A stretch of DNA of 64,000 bases from Argyresthia goedartella (Eukaryota; Arthropoda; Insecta; Lepidoptera; Argyresthiidae). This document shows positions 11,652 through 22,070 of this stretch, one piece after another (positions within the stretch are counted from its first letter, which is position 1; every line of letters begins with the position of its first letter). Location of the stretch: NCBI GenBank assembly GCA_949825045.1, contig OX463813.1:24658001-24722000 (forward strand), in the 5' to 3' direction. The notes beneath the pieces are model-generated. The model was not told the DNA's origin and did no database searches. It saw only the letters and a list, made by a program, of their open reading frames with translations. The position numbers and the translations under genes are program-made.

Positions 11652-11879
11652 TGTATATGATTAATCTGGCCGAACGGGAAAAGGCTTGATGCGATGTTTA
11701 AGTAATTATGCTTTGCTTTACTTGCTTCGTAGGTAAAAAAAATACAATAAACTGTGTATTTTAATTTGGAAGCCGCTTCCGGTACTAATTATTCTGAGAC
11801 AAGGCTTAAGGCTTTCTCCGCAAACCTTCCGTATACTCTAATTAGGATATAAGATAGAGCGATATCTTGACGACGACGA

Positions 11880-12030
11880 ACGACCTCTGTGGCTTTGCGG
11901 TTCGAGATTCTGCGTCACCAGCGAGAAGTCCCGGGTTCGAGTCGATTGGAAGGAAGGAAAATGATCATATGTGTGTGTGACGTAACTGTTTCTGGTTCCC
12001 ACAACTCAGGTATGCCTGTATTTGTATAAA
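11880..12030 (+). repeat. SINE-A, diverged copy
   Basis: Head GACCTCTGTGGCTTTGCGG, B box CCCGGGTTCGAGTC, then ATATGTGTGTGTGACGTAAC and TTTCTGGTTCCCACAACTCA. The GGGGATAAAG block is replaced by GGAAGGAAGGAAAA. Confidence 0.7.
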
Positions 12031-12775
12031 TGCGTTTGTTAGTGTTTTATTCAAATAGGTGTCTGTATGATGCTGTTATTCTTGAGTGACATAGGTTATT
12101 TAATTTTGTTAAAAAGTCAATAGGTTTGGTGTTAGACTGAAAAAAGTGGTTTTAACGTTATTGCTGCGGCTACTTTAATACTCCATGTAGTGCATCCATA
12201 AGTTTGTATGTTGTATTGAAAAAAAAATGCAGTCGGTAAACAAATAAGTTTTTGTAATGATTCTACTTGTTAATAAAATTTCCAAAAACTGAATCGAAAA
12301 AAAAAACTATTTAACTATCGAACCTGCTTACAAAATTTCATACCATCCGGACATACGAGATCATTTTTGCCCAATCCTGAAAAGGAGAAGAAAACTTTAA
12401 CATGAGAATTACGAGTAGTGTGTTTTGGCTCGTAAACGGGCGGAACATTCAATTTGTACACTGCCATTGCATAATCTAACTGTTAGATTCTATTAAGTTC
12501 AAACACCTAAAAAATCAGACTTCAAACCCTATTCCTTCCTCTCCTGTCGGGATTCGAACTTGAAATTACAAGTCACAAAACACGTATAAGTTACACACAG
12601 ACACACATACAACAAACAAGCAAATAAGACTAAATGTCATTTTTAATCGTTTCTTTCCCAGTATCCAATGACACTCGCTCCATCACGAAGAATCTTATAA
12701 CGTTACATTTATTAAAATCAGTCGGGCCCTTGAGTAGTTACGAGAGGACACAGTAACAGAGATTCATTCATATAT
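12031..12775. other. No gene seen; scrap of the GGGTTCCG repeat core
   Basis: Around 12170-12235 the minus strand matches the ACATACAAACTTATGGATGC core also found at 21240 and 54330. The rest is unassigned. Confidence 0.4.
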
Positions 12776-13365
12776 ACTACATGTCAAACACATAACCTTC
12801 CTAATACATACAGGTCAAACACATAACCTTCCTCATACATATAGGTCAAACACATAACCTTCCTCATACATACAGGTCAAACACATAACCTTCCTCATAC
12901 ATACAGGTCAAACACATAACCTTCCTCATACATACAGGTCAAACACATAACCTTCCTCATACATACAGGTCAAACACATAACCTTCCTCATACATACAGG
13001 TCAAACACATGACCTTCCTCATACATACAGGTCAAACACATAACCTTCCTCATACATACAGGTCAAACACATAACCTTCCTCATACATACAGGTCAAACA
13101 CATAACCTTCCTCATACATACAGGTCAAACACATGACCTTCCTCATACATACAGGTCAAACACATAACCTTCCTCATACATACAGGTCAAACACAATAAC
13201 CTTCCTCATACATATAGGTCAAACACATAACCTTCCTCATACATACAGGTCAAACACATAACCTTCCTCATACATATAGGTCAAACACATAACCTTCCTC
13301 ATACATACAGGTCAAACACAATAACCTTCCTCATACATATAGGTCAAACATATAACCTTCCTCTT
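12776..13365. repeat. 31-bp tandem satellite, about 19 units
   Basis: The unit holds GGTCAAACACATAACCTTCC followed by TCATACATACA, spaced 31 bp with very few differences. Variants recur in step: ACATGACC at about 13011 and 13135 (124 bp apart) and CACAATAACC at about 13192 and 13317 (125 bp apart), so blocks of four units seem to have been duplicated. No coding potential. Confidence 0.95.
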
Positions 13366-14061
13366 TTCCGCTTTGTTGAAGTAGAGTAAAAAGACGCGAG
13401 GAATATATACATATTTGTTTGTAGGTATTTGTGTCTTACTAAACCAACTCAGTAATTGTCCGACAGAGGTGTTCCGTCGAACGACTGGCCTCAAGCACCG
13501 AATAGTATGTGGTATACAGTTAACCTTATAGCGATTTCATTGTAGTAGTTAATGTGACTGTTTCATAATTAAATGCATTAAAATACGAGTGTGGGTTTAT
13601 GAAAAGAGCCGATGGGCATGTCTCCTCCCTGTCTCGCTCTCAACGCTTCTGAAGGACAGTGACCGGAAGCTATGACGTCATCAGAGCGAGGTGCCGAGTT
13701 AAGTTTACCGTGTAGTATATTAATTCAAATTGACACTAACTGCGTCGATTTGGCTGTGGGCAAGACTTACCGCACAAGGAGGCTGATCCATCTTCTAAAC
13801 CGTCGGTTAAATGTCGGTCTCCTGGAGTCCTGTCAACTTGCACCAAGTCTGCAGTAATTAAGTTAGTAATTTACGAGGACCCCAACCGACTGCAGTCCCA
13901 GGGCTGTTACTACGACACTATTCGTAATGGCCGAATGCACAATTACTGACCAGGTTAAGTACAACTTAAAGACATTCCTATGACCTTATGCGTTTCATGG
14001 TTTGAACACCTACCTACCTTTCAGTTTTATTCAGAATCTAGCTACTGTTGGCGCCTGACCT
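13366..14061. other. No gene seen
   Basis: Frames of about 60 aa (13312-13494 minus, 13672-13857 plus) show no motif. The first runs into the satellite. Confidence 0.4.
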
Positions 14062-14125
14062 GTCCGTCAGAGTTGTAATTTTCACAGAACACGTATTTCT
14101 GTTGCTAATATTGCAAAAAATAACG
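14062..14125 (+). repeat. Scrap of the GGGTTCCG repeat
   Basis: TGTCCGTCAGAG and TTTTCACAGAACACGTATTT followed by CTGTTGCTAATA match the interior of the copy at 21009-21432. Confidence 0.5.
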
Positions 14126-14318
14126 AATTTCACGCAATTATCAAAATTAAAGTGGATCCCAGTACAAGACTTGTTTTTTTTTATGTTTTTGCTTCGTGTG
14201 TTGCACATGACCGAGTTGAATGACGTGAACATGAAGAGACCTATATTCAACAGTGGGTTCCCTGATGATGATGATGACGATAAAATTAAGTAGATCGGCA
14301 ATTTCACCGCAGCATAAA

Positions 14319-14578
14319 ATATATGTCACCGTAAGATTGTCAAAACCGTTAGTTTATAATCTAACGTTGTTTTTCTCGTAGTTTACAAACTATCGATAAA
14401 TTGTAAACTGTACCGTACTTCATACGACATGACATGTTAGTTCATAATAAAAACTTTAAAATGTGGTTTAAACTTGAATTGCAAACGAAATACCAGGGCA
14501 AACACTGCGGTAGCATAGATGAAGACTTAGGCTTAGTTTATAAACTAACCGTTTTGACAATGTTACGGTGACATATAT
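14319..14578. repeat. MITE-like element with 40-bp inverted ends
   Basis: Arms 14319-14358 and 14539-14578 pair at 38 of 40 positions (ATATATGTCACCGTAA at the ends, GTTAGTTTATA innermost). An inner pair GTTTACAA/TTGTAAAC lies near 14380-14410. No ORF. Confidence 0.65.
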
Positions 14579-14734
14579 ATGTCGCAGTTAGTTGGTTAAA
14601 TCAGACACTTAACTAACTCTCTAGACCGTTAATTAAATGCCGACGTTTAACCAAGTCACTAAAATTCCGTCAAACAAGTGAGTGAACGCAACGTTAAACG
14701 AGTTGTCTAAACGTTCCTAGACAACAAGAATTAT

Positions 14735-14910
14735 ACGATACAAATATTTTTTTATGTGTACTTAAGTTTATGTTTTAAGTATTTTTGTTGTATACACACG
14801 TATGTTCAACCTAACATAAAGGATAAAGGGGGCATCGCTTCGCTCACCCCCTTTATTCTTCACCTGAGCTACCGCAATGTTATGCCCTGATCTAAGCTGT
14901 GCAAATCAGC
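14735..14910 (+). repeat. Dispersed repeat, orientation 1
   Basis: AAGTTTATGTTTTAAGTATT, TATGTTCAACCTAACATAAA, GGCATCGCTTCGCTCACCCC and GCTACCGCAATGTTATGCCC reappear in reverse complement at 23075-23290. Family unknown. Confidence 0.65.
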
Positions 14911-15232
14911 TGTTGTCGTGACGCCATCTTCTTTTCAACACGATGGATTTCGGTAAGACAGACACTAGCAAAAAATATGTTCAGCCAAACATATTTAAAT
15001 GGTTAAAAACAAAAATGTCTAAAGGATTTAACGTTTGATTTTTAGGTTAAACTGTTACAATTTTTGTAGTAACACGGAAAGTAATTATTAACGCGTTTAA
15101 CCTCTCAACAACCCACGACATCTTAAGATGCCATTTTCGGGATATAGGTTTTGTATTTTATTACCATGGCGTGAGGTTCAAAATCGCGATGCCTCAAAAT
15201 TTTCCGTGGTCTTTGTGAAGCGTTTAAAAAAA
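14911..15232. other. No gene seen
   Basis: Short unassigned spacer. The 61-aa frame at 15128-15313 overlaps the SINE head that follows. Confidence 0.4.
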
Positions 15233-15306
15233 AGGCGTTCGTCTAGTGGTCAAAGCGTTAGAATTCTGTCTCGTATGTCGCGGGTTCGATTCTATTTGCA
15301 AACACC
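15233..15306 (+). repeat. tRNA-like SINE head fragment
   Basis: TTCGTCTAGTGGTCAAAGCG resembles an A box and CGCGGGTTCGATTC a B box at tRNA spacing. The acceptor ends do not pair, so this is not a functional tRNA. No SINE body follows. Confidence 0.45.
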
Positions 15307-15329
15307 AAGCTAAGCAAAGGGCATCATAA

Positions 15330-15422
15330 TCATGCCCAGCCAACATCGACGCACTGCGGGGCACAGGCCTCATCTTTATAGCACCAATCCACACGGTCCT
15401 TTGCGAACCCCACCCAGTGACA
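15330..15422 (-). pseudogene. RTE-clade LINE, C-terminal scrap
   Basis: The minus strand reads FAKDRVDWCYKDEACAPQC just before a stop. This is the conserved C-terminal end of RTE-type ORF2 proteins (QDR.EW...EEA..QW). The better fragment at 24899-25124 has QDRVEWRYIEEACALQWVD. Only about 30 codons remain. Confidence 0.6.
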
Positions 15423-16088
15423 CAGTGATAATTATGTACTGTAGCTACCTAATTGCAATAAAGTAAAATGAACAGTCGGACAATGTCACCTAATAATGGC
15501 ATTATGGGGATGTTATCTCTAATTACAAAGTTAATTACAGCTGTTATACCGACTTTGCTTTATTACAAAGATACTGAGGCGTCATGAAGGCGAGTTTTTA
15601 TTTTTTATTTTAACTGAATGACTCAAAAAAATAGTGTTAAATAAAACTCAGACAAGATGAATTTCGCGTTAGATTTGAATTAATTGACACGAAACATCTA
15701 ATATGAATACCTAACACCTAACCTACCTACCTAACACCATTGACATACAAAATCAGGCTTCTAAATGATTCCAGAGTCATTATTAGAATGTTCCTGCTTT
15801 TTGCCATAACGTACTTCGTCTTGGGAAAAAGCATGGGCTCAGATTTCAATCCTTTCCTATCAGTCAAATAGTCAATTGGTCTAAAAAATACAACACAAAA
15901 GTCTCCCAAATAAAGTGAAATGGACAAGAAGTAATACACGCATCTCTTACCCTCGAGGGCTCATGAAAACAGCTGGGGCGGTGTGGAGTAAGAATATATA
16001 GAAAGAAACAGGGAAACTCGTTTTGATACACTCCGCAGTTCTTTGAGGAAATTGATGACGTCATTTGTCAGGTTTCACGCCACGTCAG
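15423..16088. other. No gene seen
   Basis: AT-rich. Frames of 66-70 aa on the minus strand have no recognisable motif. Confidence 0.4.
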
Positions 16089-16129
16089 GTCACGCCACTC
16101 GACACGACAAACGGGTCGAGTGGCGTGAC
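16089..16129. repeat. 15-bp perfect hairpin, GC-rich
   Basis: GTCACGCCACTCGAC (16089-16103) is exactly complementary to 16115-16129 across an 11-base loop. More CACGTCA-type motifs flank it on both sides. Confidence 0.75.
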
Positions 16130-16789
16130 GCGTCAGTTACGTCACACGTGTCATGTTGAAATGGGGCCATCCTGGGTCAGCGACACCCCTAGACAGATGT
16201 TACGGGGTGTAATGTGTCAGATAGATAAATAATTGTGATACAAATATATCTATATTTATTTATTAACAAGTTCTTCTTTTCAACCGATTTCAAAAAGGCG
16301 GAAGTCCTCAATTCGACCGTTTTTTTGTATGTACGCGATTATTCCGTCAATTATGATTCGATTTTGATGATCCTTGACTTCAGAGGTGGGTGGGTCCCAT
16401 ATAAATTTTATCAACATTGATTTAGCGCTTTTTTAAAAATCAACAAAAATAACACATGGATAACGTTTTGGTTTGTGGTTTCGTGCAGCAAAAGTTTTGA
16501 TGAGGGCCTTCCATGTACATATACTACATTCGGACCCCGACCGGGGAGGTAGATAAAGAGCTTGAACTTGAAGTCGGTTTTGAAGTGTTCACTTGGTGAA
16601 TTGTTTTTTAAGGATTGCTAATCTGTTTTTAGGTCAATTTGTCAGTGTTTCTAAGTTTTTGAACAATCTGTCCCCTTCGTCAGTAACTCAAATCGTCAGC
16701 GCAGCAAGCAGCAAGCGTCACATTGACGTTTAGTGTATGGGAGAACTGTCACATTTCACGACCTTCAGGCTGTAATCCTCATCATTGAA
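16130..16789. other. No gene seen
   Basis: No ORF with recognisable content; no repeat ends found. Confidence 0.4.
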
Positions 16790-17195
16790 ACCTTCATGAA
16801 AATGAAATTGTAAATGCTAAAAAATAGTCCAGAATTAGTCCTAAATAGTCCACCAAAAAAGAAAATTAGTCCACTTATAGTTTCGAAGTTATAGCTATAG
16901 GTTGGTGAGATTTACAGCTTGACGTCAAGCTGTAATCCTCATCCCTCGTGCAAGCAAACGGAAGGGCCTATTGACTTGGTTTGGGTTTCAAAAATTAGTC
17001 CAGAAATAGTCCACACGACATGCCAATTTTCAGAAATAGTCCTTCAGCGACTCCAGAGTTATTAAGACATCTTGGTGAGGATTACAGCTTGAACATTTGA
17101 TAACATCAAATATCTCCGGACCGCCTACGACTTTCAGTTTGATAGTTGTGCCAAAAAATAGTCCAGAAATAGTCCACCGAAACAATAGTAATTTC
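16790..17195. repeat. Three imperfect repeats with AATAGTCCAGAAATAGTCCA and a 24-bp palindrome
   Basis: Blocks near 16822, 17000 and 17155 share AAATAGTCCAGAAATAGTCC or close variants, about 160-170 bp apart. They are separated by AGCTGTAATCCTCAT or its inverse. At the junction of blocks 1 and 2, bases 16912-16935 form a perfect palindrome (TTACAGCTTGAC and its complement). Confidence 0.65.
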
Positions 17196-18920
17196 CACCT
17201 AGTTTACTTTGAAGAACTGCATTAAAAATGCAATGTTTAATATCCCATACATTTCAATAAATGTACAGTTGTGTACAAAATAATAAAGGGGTAAACCCTA
17301 ATAAACCGACATAAACTTTTAATAAACTTAAATAAACCTAATAAACTTTTCAGTCGATTTGAGTCGACTGATTACAAATTAACGTCTTGAGAAATTAACC
17401 CAGCACAACGTATAGGTTGATTAGATCCACCTGGGTGCCCCCCAATGTTATCTATTGACAAAGAGTGTCAAGTTGTTAGAGATAAGCTCGCCTTTGTATA
17501 TGTTTTTTTGAATTTCTATGTGACTGTCTATTTTATTTTTTGTGCAATAAAGTAAAGAAAGAAGAAGTCAATAAACTAATTATATACGGTTTTAATAGGC
17601 TCAACATTGTTAAGTATCCTTAGTAAGTTAAACATTATTCTATTGACCGCAAATAAAAATGGCAATATCATTAAACGTGATGTTTTTTTTTTTATTTTAG
17701 GTAACAACTGTGCTGATGGTGGACATTGGTGGATTTGAGGACAAATAAATCAAGTTTTTGTAAGTTAACAAGGTTGCTCACGCTCGAAAAATCTAGGCAC
17801 TTTCCTCATAAGCCGATATCAATCGCCCTATATCAAATCGATTTCCGATTTAGATTGCTCTTAAGTTCGATATCGCCGCGCGGCTTCGGCGTTCGATATC
17901 GCTTCATGAAGAAAGACCCTTACCGACAAGGTTGCTCGCTCACGCTCTTAAAATGTAACCCTTCTTCTGGCGCAGTCGGGTAAAACACTCGATGTTGGCG
18001 GAAATAACCATCAATTCACTGGTTTACCCATTTCTGTGCTGACTTAAGATATTTTCCAATATCTTCCCGCCGAACCATACTGTGAAGAACTAATATTACG
18101 TATAGGTAACTAACTCTGTTCCGCAACGTCCCCCGATCCCTTTGAATGATACTCTCCAACCTCATACACTATTGAACACATTACTATACAAATTTGCAGT
18201 CATAATCACAATCATAATCACACAAAATTGGAGTATTGGAGCTTGCCTTCGCGTGCGGTGAGTCAGGGCGCTTTCATTCATACTAATGCTGCTTTTTTGG
18301 TTTTAGGTAAATAAATATGAAATATAATAAATAAGTAAGTTCATAGTTCGGCAATTTACTGCGTGTTTTTTAAATAAAATATTTGGACAGAACGCGCTGT
18401 AGTCCGCTTATGAGTGACTTGTTGATACGTTACACTTGACGAAATTCTCAAAGCATAAAACAAAACTAACCATAGATTCCGTTTTCAAATCCTTATCTTT
18501 TTGATTACTTTAATTTTGAAGGGTAGGGTTTTTAAAAATCCCGAAATCCGAAGTTGAATAAAAAGGTAGGGACATCTTCAACGCCATCTGTCGGATTAAA
18601 AAAACACTTGTTCTGAAAGTATCCCATTGTTCACTATTTTATATACTTGGCTTTACTATAGTTGCAGGTAAACGCAGCCTTACCTCTTTAAAACTGGACA
18701 CGTCCCCGCATCATGGCCTCCGACCGGATTGTTCAGATTTCATCGCAGTCTGATTGCTGATTGTACTTTTTGATATCGCATCAATAGGACATGATTGCAG
18801 TCCAGTTAATGATTGGCAATGAGCTGGACCCCTGTCATGCCAAGTGTTGAATGACTTTGGAGCCATTTTCCCATTGTCACTTGAAATGGGAAAATATGTG
18901 AGTTATGAAAAAAATCGAAA
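17196..18920. other. No gene recognised; short AATAAAC-rich and duplicated patches
   Basis: 17280-17350 is a run of TAATAAACCT-like words. ACAAGGTTGCTCACGCTC (about 17766) nearly recurs near 17928, and GTTCGATATCGC occurs twice near 17873-17901 flanking a CGCGCGGCTTCGG core. The 85-aa frame at 17726-17983 covers these duplications and is not convincing. Confidence 0.4.
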
Positions 18921-19040
18921 TATATAAAACAAAGTCGGGTTAGTTACACCACTATAACTCAAGAACCGCTGGTTCGATGTTGATGATCTCTTATTTGTTG
19001 GATTTGTCTCCGCCCCGAATAGCAGAATAACTATTAAAAT
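18921..19040 (+). repeat. Dispersed repeat, partner at 39395-39505
   Basis: TTAGTTACACCACTATAACT, GATCTCTTATTTGTTGGATT, TGTCTCCGCCC and AATAGCAGAATAACTATTAA are found in reverse complement at 39395-39505 at about 85% identity by eye. Confidence 0.65.
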
Positions 19041-19497
19041 ATCGGATAAATTTAACGAAAAATAATTTTAAAGAAAATTTATTTTTAACATGAGGTAGCC
19101 GCAATCCGGCGCGACAAATATACTGTACCATAATAGTATCATCGTTTGAAAGAACACTATCTTTCTTTTCCATGTAAGTATTAGTAAGTATTTGTGTCTG
19201 TTTATGTATTTGTTACATATTTATAGTAAGCATTATTTTTTGTATTATGTCGATCTCAAATTCAAATTCAAAGCTTTATTTGTAAAACATAGGTAAGTAC
19301 ATAACAAAGTTCTTATATCAATTACGAATAATATATTCAAAGTATCTCTATGTTTGGAGCAATGGCATACAAATATTATATTTATTGAGCAACACTAGCA
19401 TCTGCTGTATAATTTGCGATTAGTATAAAGATCTAGAATAGTAATAAGAAGTCAATATATTATTACATTATATTGTATTGTACCAGAAGTGCTTCAT
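19041..19497. other. No gene; LINE-tail-like patch
   Basis: AAATTCAAATTCAAAGCTTT near 19258 resembles the 3' ends of insect LINEs on the opposite strand. Nothing else was recognised. Confidence 0.35.
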
Positions 19498-19585
19498 TGT
19501 GATGTCGTCGTGAAGTCATTATGATGGCGCAGTGAAGTCAGTGTGATGTCGTCGTGAAGTCAGTGTGATGTCGTCGTGAAGTCAG
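19498..19585. repeat. 22-bp minisatellite, 4 units
   Basis: TGTGATGTCGTCGTGAAGTC recurs with a 22-bp period at 19498, 19520 (diverged), 19542 and 19564; the last two units are identical. Confidence 0.85.
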
Positions 19586-19696
19586 TTTGGCGTGAGAGAA
19601 GTCGGGCTCGAGCAGTGCGGGTCGGCCTAGCGTGTAATGCCACCCCTCCCGCACCGACACACTACCTCTGGAACCTAATCGTTAGGCTTTGTTTCA

Positions 19697-19813
19697 ATTT
19701 AGCTTCTAATCAGCAGCCCAATGATATTTTTCCATATAAACTTGAGACGTGCGAACTAGAAAATTGTTTTTTTTTTTTCTATTTAGCTTCAAATCGCTGA
19801 TTAGAAGCTAAAT
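19697..19813. repeat. Inverted repeat, 18-bp arms with overlapping second hairpin
   Basis: ATTTAGCTTCTAATCAGC (19697-19714) is exactly complementary to 19796-19813. The right arm can also pair with TTTTTCTATTTAGCTTC just before it, so two alternative folds compete. Confidence 0.6.
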
Positions 19814-20569
19814 AGAAAAAAACGTTAACCTTTCGAGCCCTGGACATGGATATGAGGCATCGCAATTTTGAACACCATTCCATTTAAATAAAATTCAAAA
19901 CCTATAATAGGAAAATGGCACCTTCTTGCGTCACCAGGGCTCGAGACATTGAGCGCTATAGGTGAAGTTTTCTCTAACGAACACCTTTCTAAATATCTAG
20001 TGTCAATTTGATCGCTAAACGCTCTGATAAACTTGCGAAAATTGTTTCGCTAAGTTGCTGTTCGAAGGTGAAAGTTGTTAGACGGTGTTAAAAATTCTAA
20101 GAAAGTTTAAAGCTTGTTTTATTTGTCTTTGTTAGTGTTTGTCGTTAGCTATTTTCGTAAATAAATAACTAAAGAGTTTGCTAAGGGGCTGAGCACACTG
20201 CGAATGTCTCCTGTACATAGATCGACTATTATTTATAATGGCCCTGCCACACACTGCTCTACTCGCGCAATTAATCCGACGTCCGATGTGGCTGTTGGTC
20301 GATGCTGCTACAGATATTGCCGGTCCTTTGACTCGTGCCAATAAACTGACAAAACAGGAAGTGCTGGGCAGAACGAGGAGCATCACGAGTAACCTGGCCA
20401 CACTACGTCTCTGCCTCCTTTCCTCGTTACTTTCCACGCTACTCGACGAGTGTGTGGTGGGGATATAGGGTCAGTTTTCATTGAATTTTGTTTATATATA
20501 TAAGCATACATACGTACGTTCATAATGATATGCGATCATCATACAATCAAACCAATATAGCTGCGGCGC
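19814..20569. other. No gene recognised
   Basis: Overlapping frames of 76 aa (plus) and 101 aa (minus) at 20132-20468 are antisense to each other and show no domain. The stretch is more GC-rich than its flanks and may be a scrap of an unrecognised element. Confidence 0.35.
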
Positions 20570-20640
20570 TGGGTTTGCCCCCTGTCACGCAAAATGCAGT
20601 ATGTTATAAATCGCTGAACATGAGCGCAACTGTGCCTGTG
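20570..20640 (+). repeat. SINE-B tail fragment
   Basis: GCCCCCTGTCACGCAAAATG and GAGCGCAACTGTGCCTGTG match the SINE-B tail (GCCCCATGTCACGCG, GGCACAACTGTGCCTC). Confidence 0.5.
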
Positions 20641-20664
20641 TGCCTGCCTGTTTTATTTTATTTT

Positions 20665-20790
20665 TATAATGGCACATACATTGCTTCTGACTCCACAGTA
20701 GGGTACCCTGTTGTTGGAACCAAAACAGCGACGTCACAAACATGTAAACATCCAAGAATTGGGGACTTTTTTTCTTCTTCCCCAGTCGGG
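20665..20790 (-). repeat. SINE-A, head missing
   Basis: The minus strand reads CCCGACTGGGGAAGAAG, TTTACATGTTTGTGACGTCG, GGTTCCAACAACAGGGTACC and AGAAGCAATGTATGTGCC. The tRNA-like head is absent. Confidence 0.7.
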
Positions 20791-20864
20791 TTTTGGTTTT
20801 TTATATAGGCAATTAAGAATTGTATATATTTTTTTTGTATTTAATGAACACTAGCCCGACACCC

Positions 20865-20943
20865 CTCCAGCATCCCGCACTGAGCCAGCAGGTGGGAGTA
20901 TGGCTTAATCTTACTTGTATTCGAGTAAGGCCCGTGCCCCTCG
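20865..20943 (+). repeat. SINE-C 3' fragment
   Basis: CATCCCGCACTGAGCCAGC, GGGAGTATGGCTTAATCTTA and CCGTGCCCCTCGGTGGGA match the copy at 24511-24762. It runs directly into a SINE-A body. Confidence 0.65.
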
Positions 20944-21500
20944 GTGGGAAGGAAGAAAAAAAACTCAGGTCTTGTTATTTAAATGTGTGTGACGTTGCTT
21001 GACGTTGCTTTTTAGGGTTCCGTACCCAACGGGTAAGAACGGAACCCTATTACTAAGACTTCGCTGTCCGTCCGTCCGTCCGTCCGTCCGTCCGTCTGTC
21101 ACCAGGCTGTATCTCAAGAACCTAGCTAGCTAGAGAGTTGAAATTTTCACAGATTATGTATTTCTGTTGCCGCTATAACAGCAAATACTAAAAAACAGGA
21201 TAAAAGAAATATTTAAGGGGGCTCCCATACAACAATTCTTTCAATACCACATACAAACTTATGGATGCACCTGGTTACGTACATGGAGTGTGAAAGTAAC
21301 CGCACCAATAACTTTGTAAACAATATTTTGCTGTGTAAAATCCAAACTATTCACTCCACACCATCGCTTCCATTGAACGGTGGTACGGAACCCTTTGTGC
21401 GCGATTTAGACTCGCACTTGACCGGTTTTTTCTAGTTCCCACGACCCAGGGTATCCGAGTGTGAAGCCTAAAGCAATGTATGTGCCTGTTATAAAAGTTT
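20944..21500 (+). repeat. SINE-A split by a GGGTTCCG repeat
   Basis: The left half (20944-21008) ends ATGTGTGTGACGTTGCT with GACGTTGCTT tandemly doubled. The right half (21433-21500) resumes at CTAGTTCCCACGACCCAGGG and AGCAATGTATGTGCCTG, exactly where an intact SINE-A continues. The intervening 424 bp is therefore a later insertion. Confidence 0.75.
21009..21432 (+). repeat. GGGTTCCG repeat, best copy
   Basis: It begins TTTTTAGGGTTCCGTACCC, has a (CCGT)n run at about 21066-21098, then TTTTCACAGATTATGTATTT, ACATACAAACTTATGGATGC and TGGTACGGAACCC, and ends GACTCGCACTTGACCGG plus T-run. There is no ORF. Partial copies lie at 6692, 10398, 14062, 31652, 39358 and 54326. I recall this repeat as widespread in Lepidoptera; its class is unclear to me. 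Confidence 0.75.
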
Positions 21501-21939
21501 ATGCAGTTATATGTTTATTTTTTTGTTTTCAATTTGTATTATATTTACCTATGCATAACTATTCCTATTTGTGTTCTTTCTTCCCTACAGCAAAAACCTC
21601 CGACAACATCATTCATTCCAAGCCTTCCGTTAAAACTCTATTTCGTTGTACCCTCAATCTAGATTGCTTCCAATATCTCTACAGTTTGAACGAGCTCTGA
21701 AAATGTTGTTCCATTTAAGTACCTTTCTTATTTCTGAGGTAATTCCGTTGAAGATTGAAGAAGGAGTGTTTATTTCGATAACTACTTCTATAGAAATAAA
21801 TACCGACTGGAACATTAACTTCATATTAGTAGATACTGCGTTTGTGGACATTTGTTTAGAGATAGACCCGGCTTTATTTAATATTCTTGTGGTAAGTTAT
21901 ATTCTTAGTACGAGTAAGTAATATTATAGCAAGTATGCA
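21501..21939. other. No gene recognised
   Basis: Frames of 79 and 91 aa (21461-21700, 21646-21921) overlap and have no motif. They look like chance frames in T-rich DNA. Confidence 0.35.
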
Positions 21940-22070
21940 GTCGTTCTGAGGATGATGGCAAACGTCGTGAGGAAACCCCATATAATGTGGCGATGAGCTA
22001 GCCCCATGTCACGCGAATTTGACTATTGCTACCAAAAAGTGTGCGCATCTGTGTTTCAGCTACCTCGTAC
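21940..22070 (+). repeat. SINE-B 3' half
   Basis: GATGGCAAACGTCGTGAGGA followed by AACCCC, GAGCTAGCCCCATGTCACGC and a decayed GTGTGCGCATCTGTG tail. Confidence 0.65.

Noticed and set aside
12776..13365. CRISPR-like look of regularly spaced 31-bp repeats
   Set aside because: Units are directly contiguous with no unique spacers, and the genome is clearly eukaryotic; this is a satellite.
15233..15306. Functional tRNA gene
   Set aside because: A and B boxes are present, but acceptor ends and anticodon stem do not pair; kept only as a SINE head fragment.
17690..17983. Exon after a poly-T and TTTTAG acceptor
   Set aside because: The 85-aa frame spans local duplications and has no upstream partner exon or domain.
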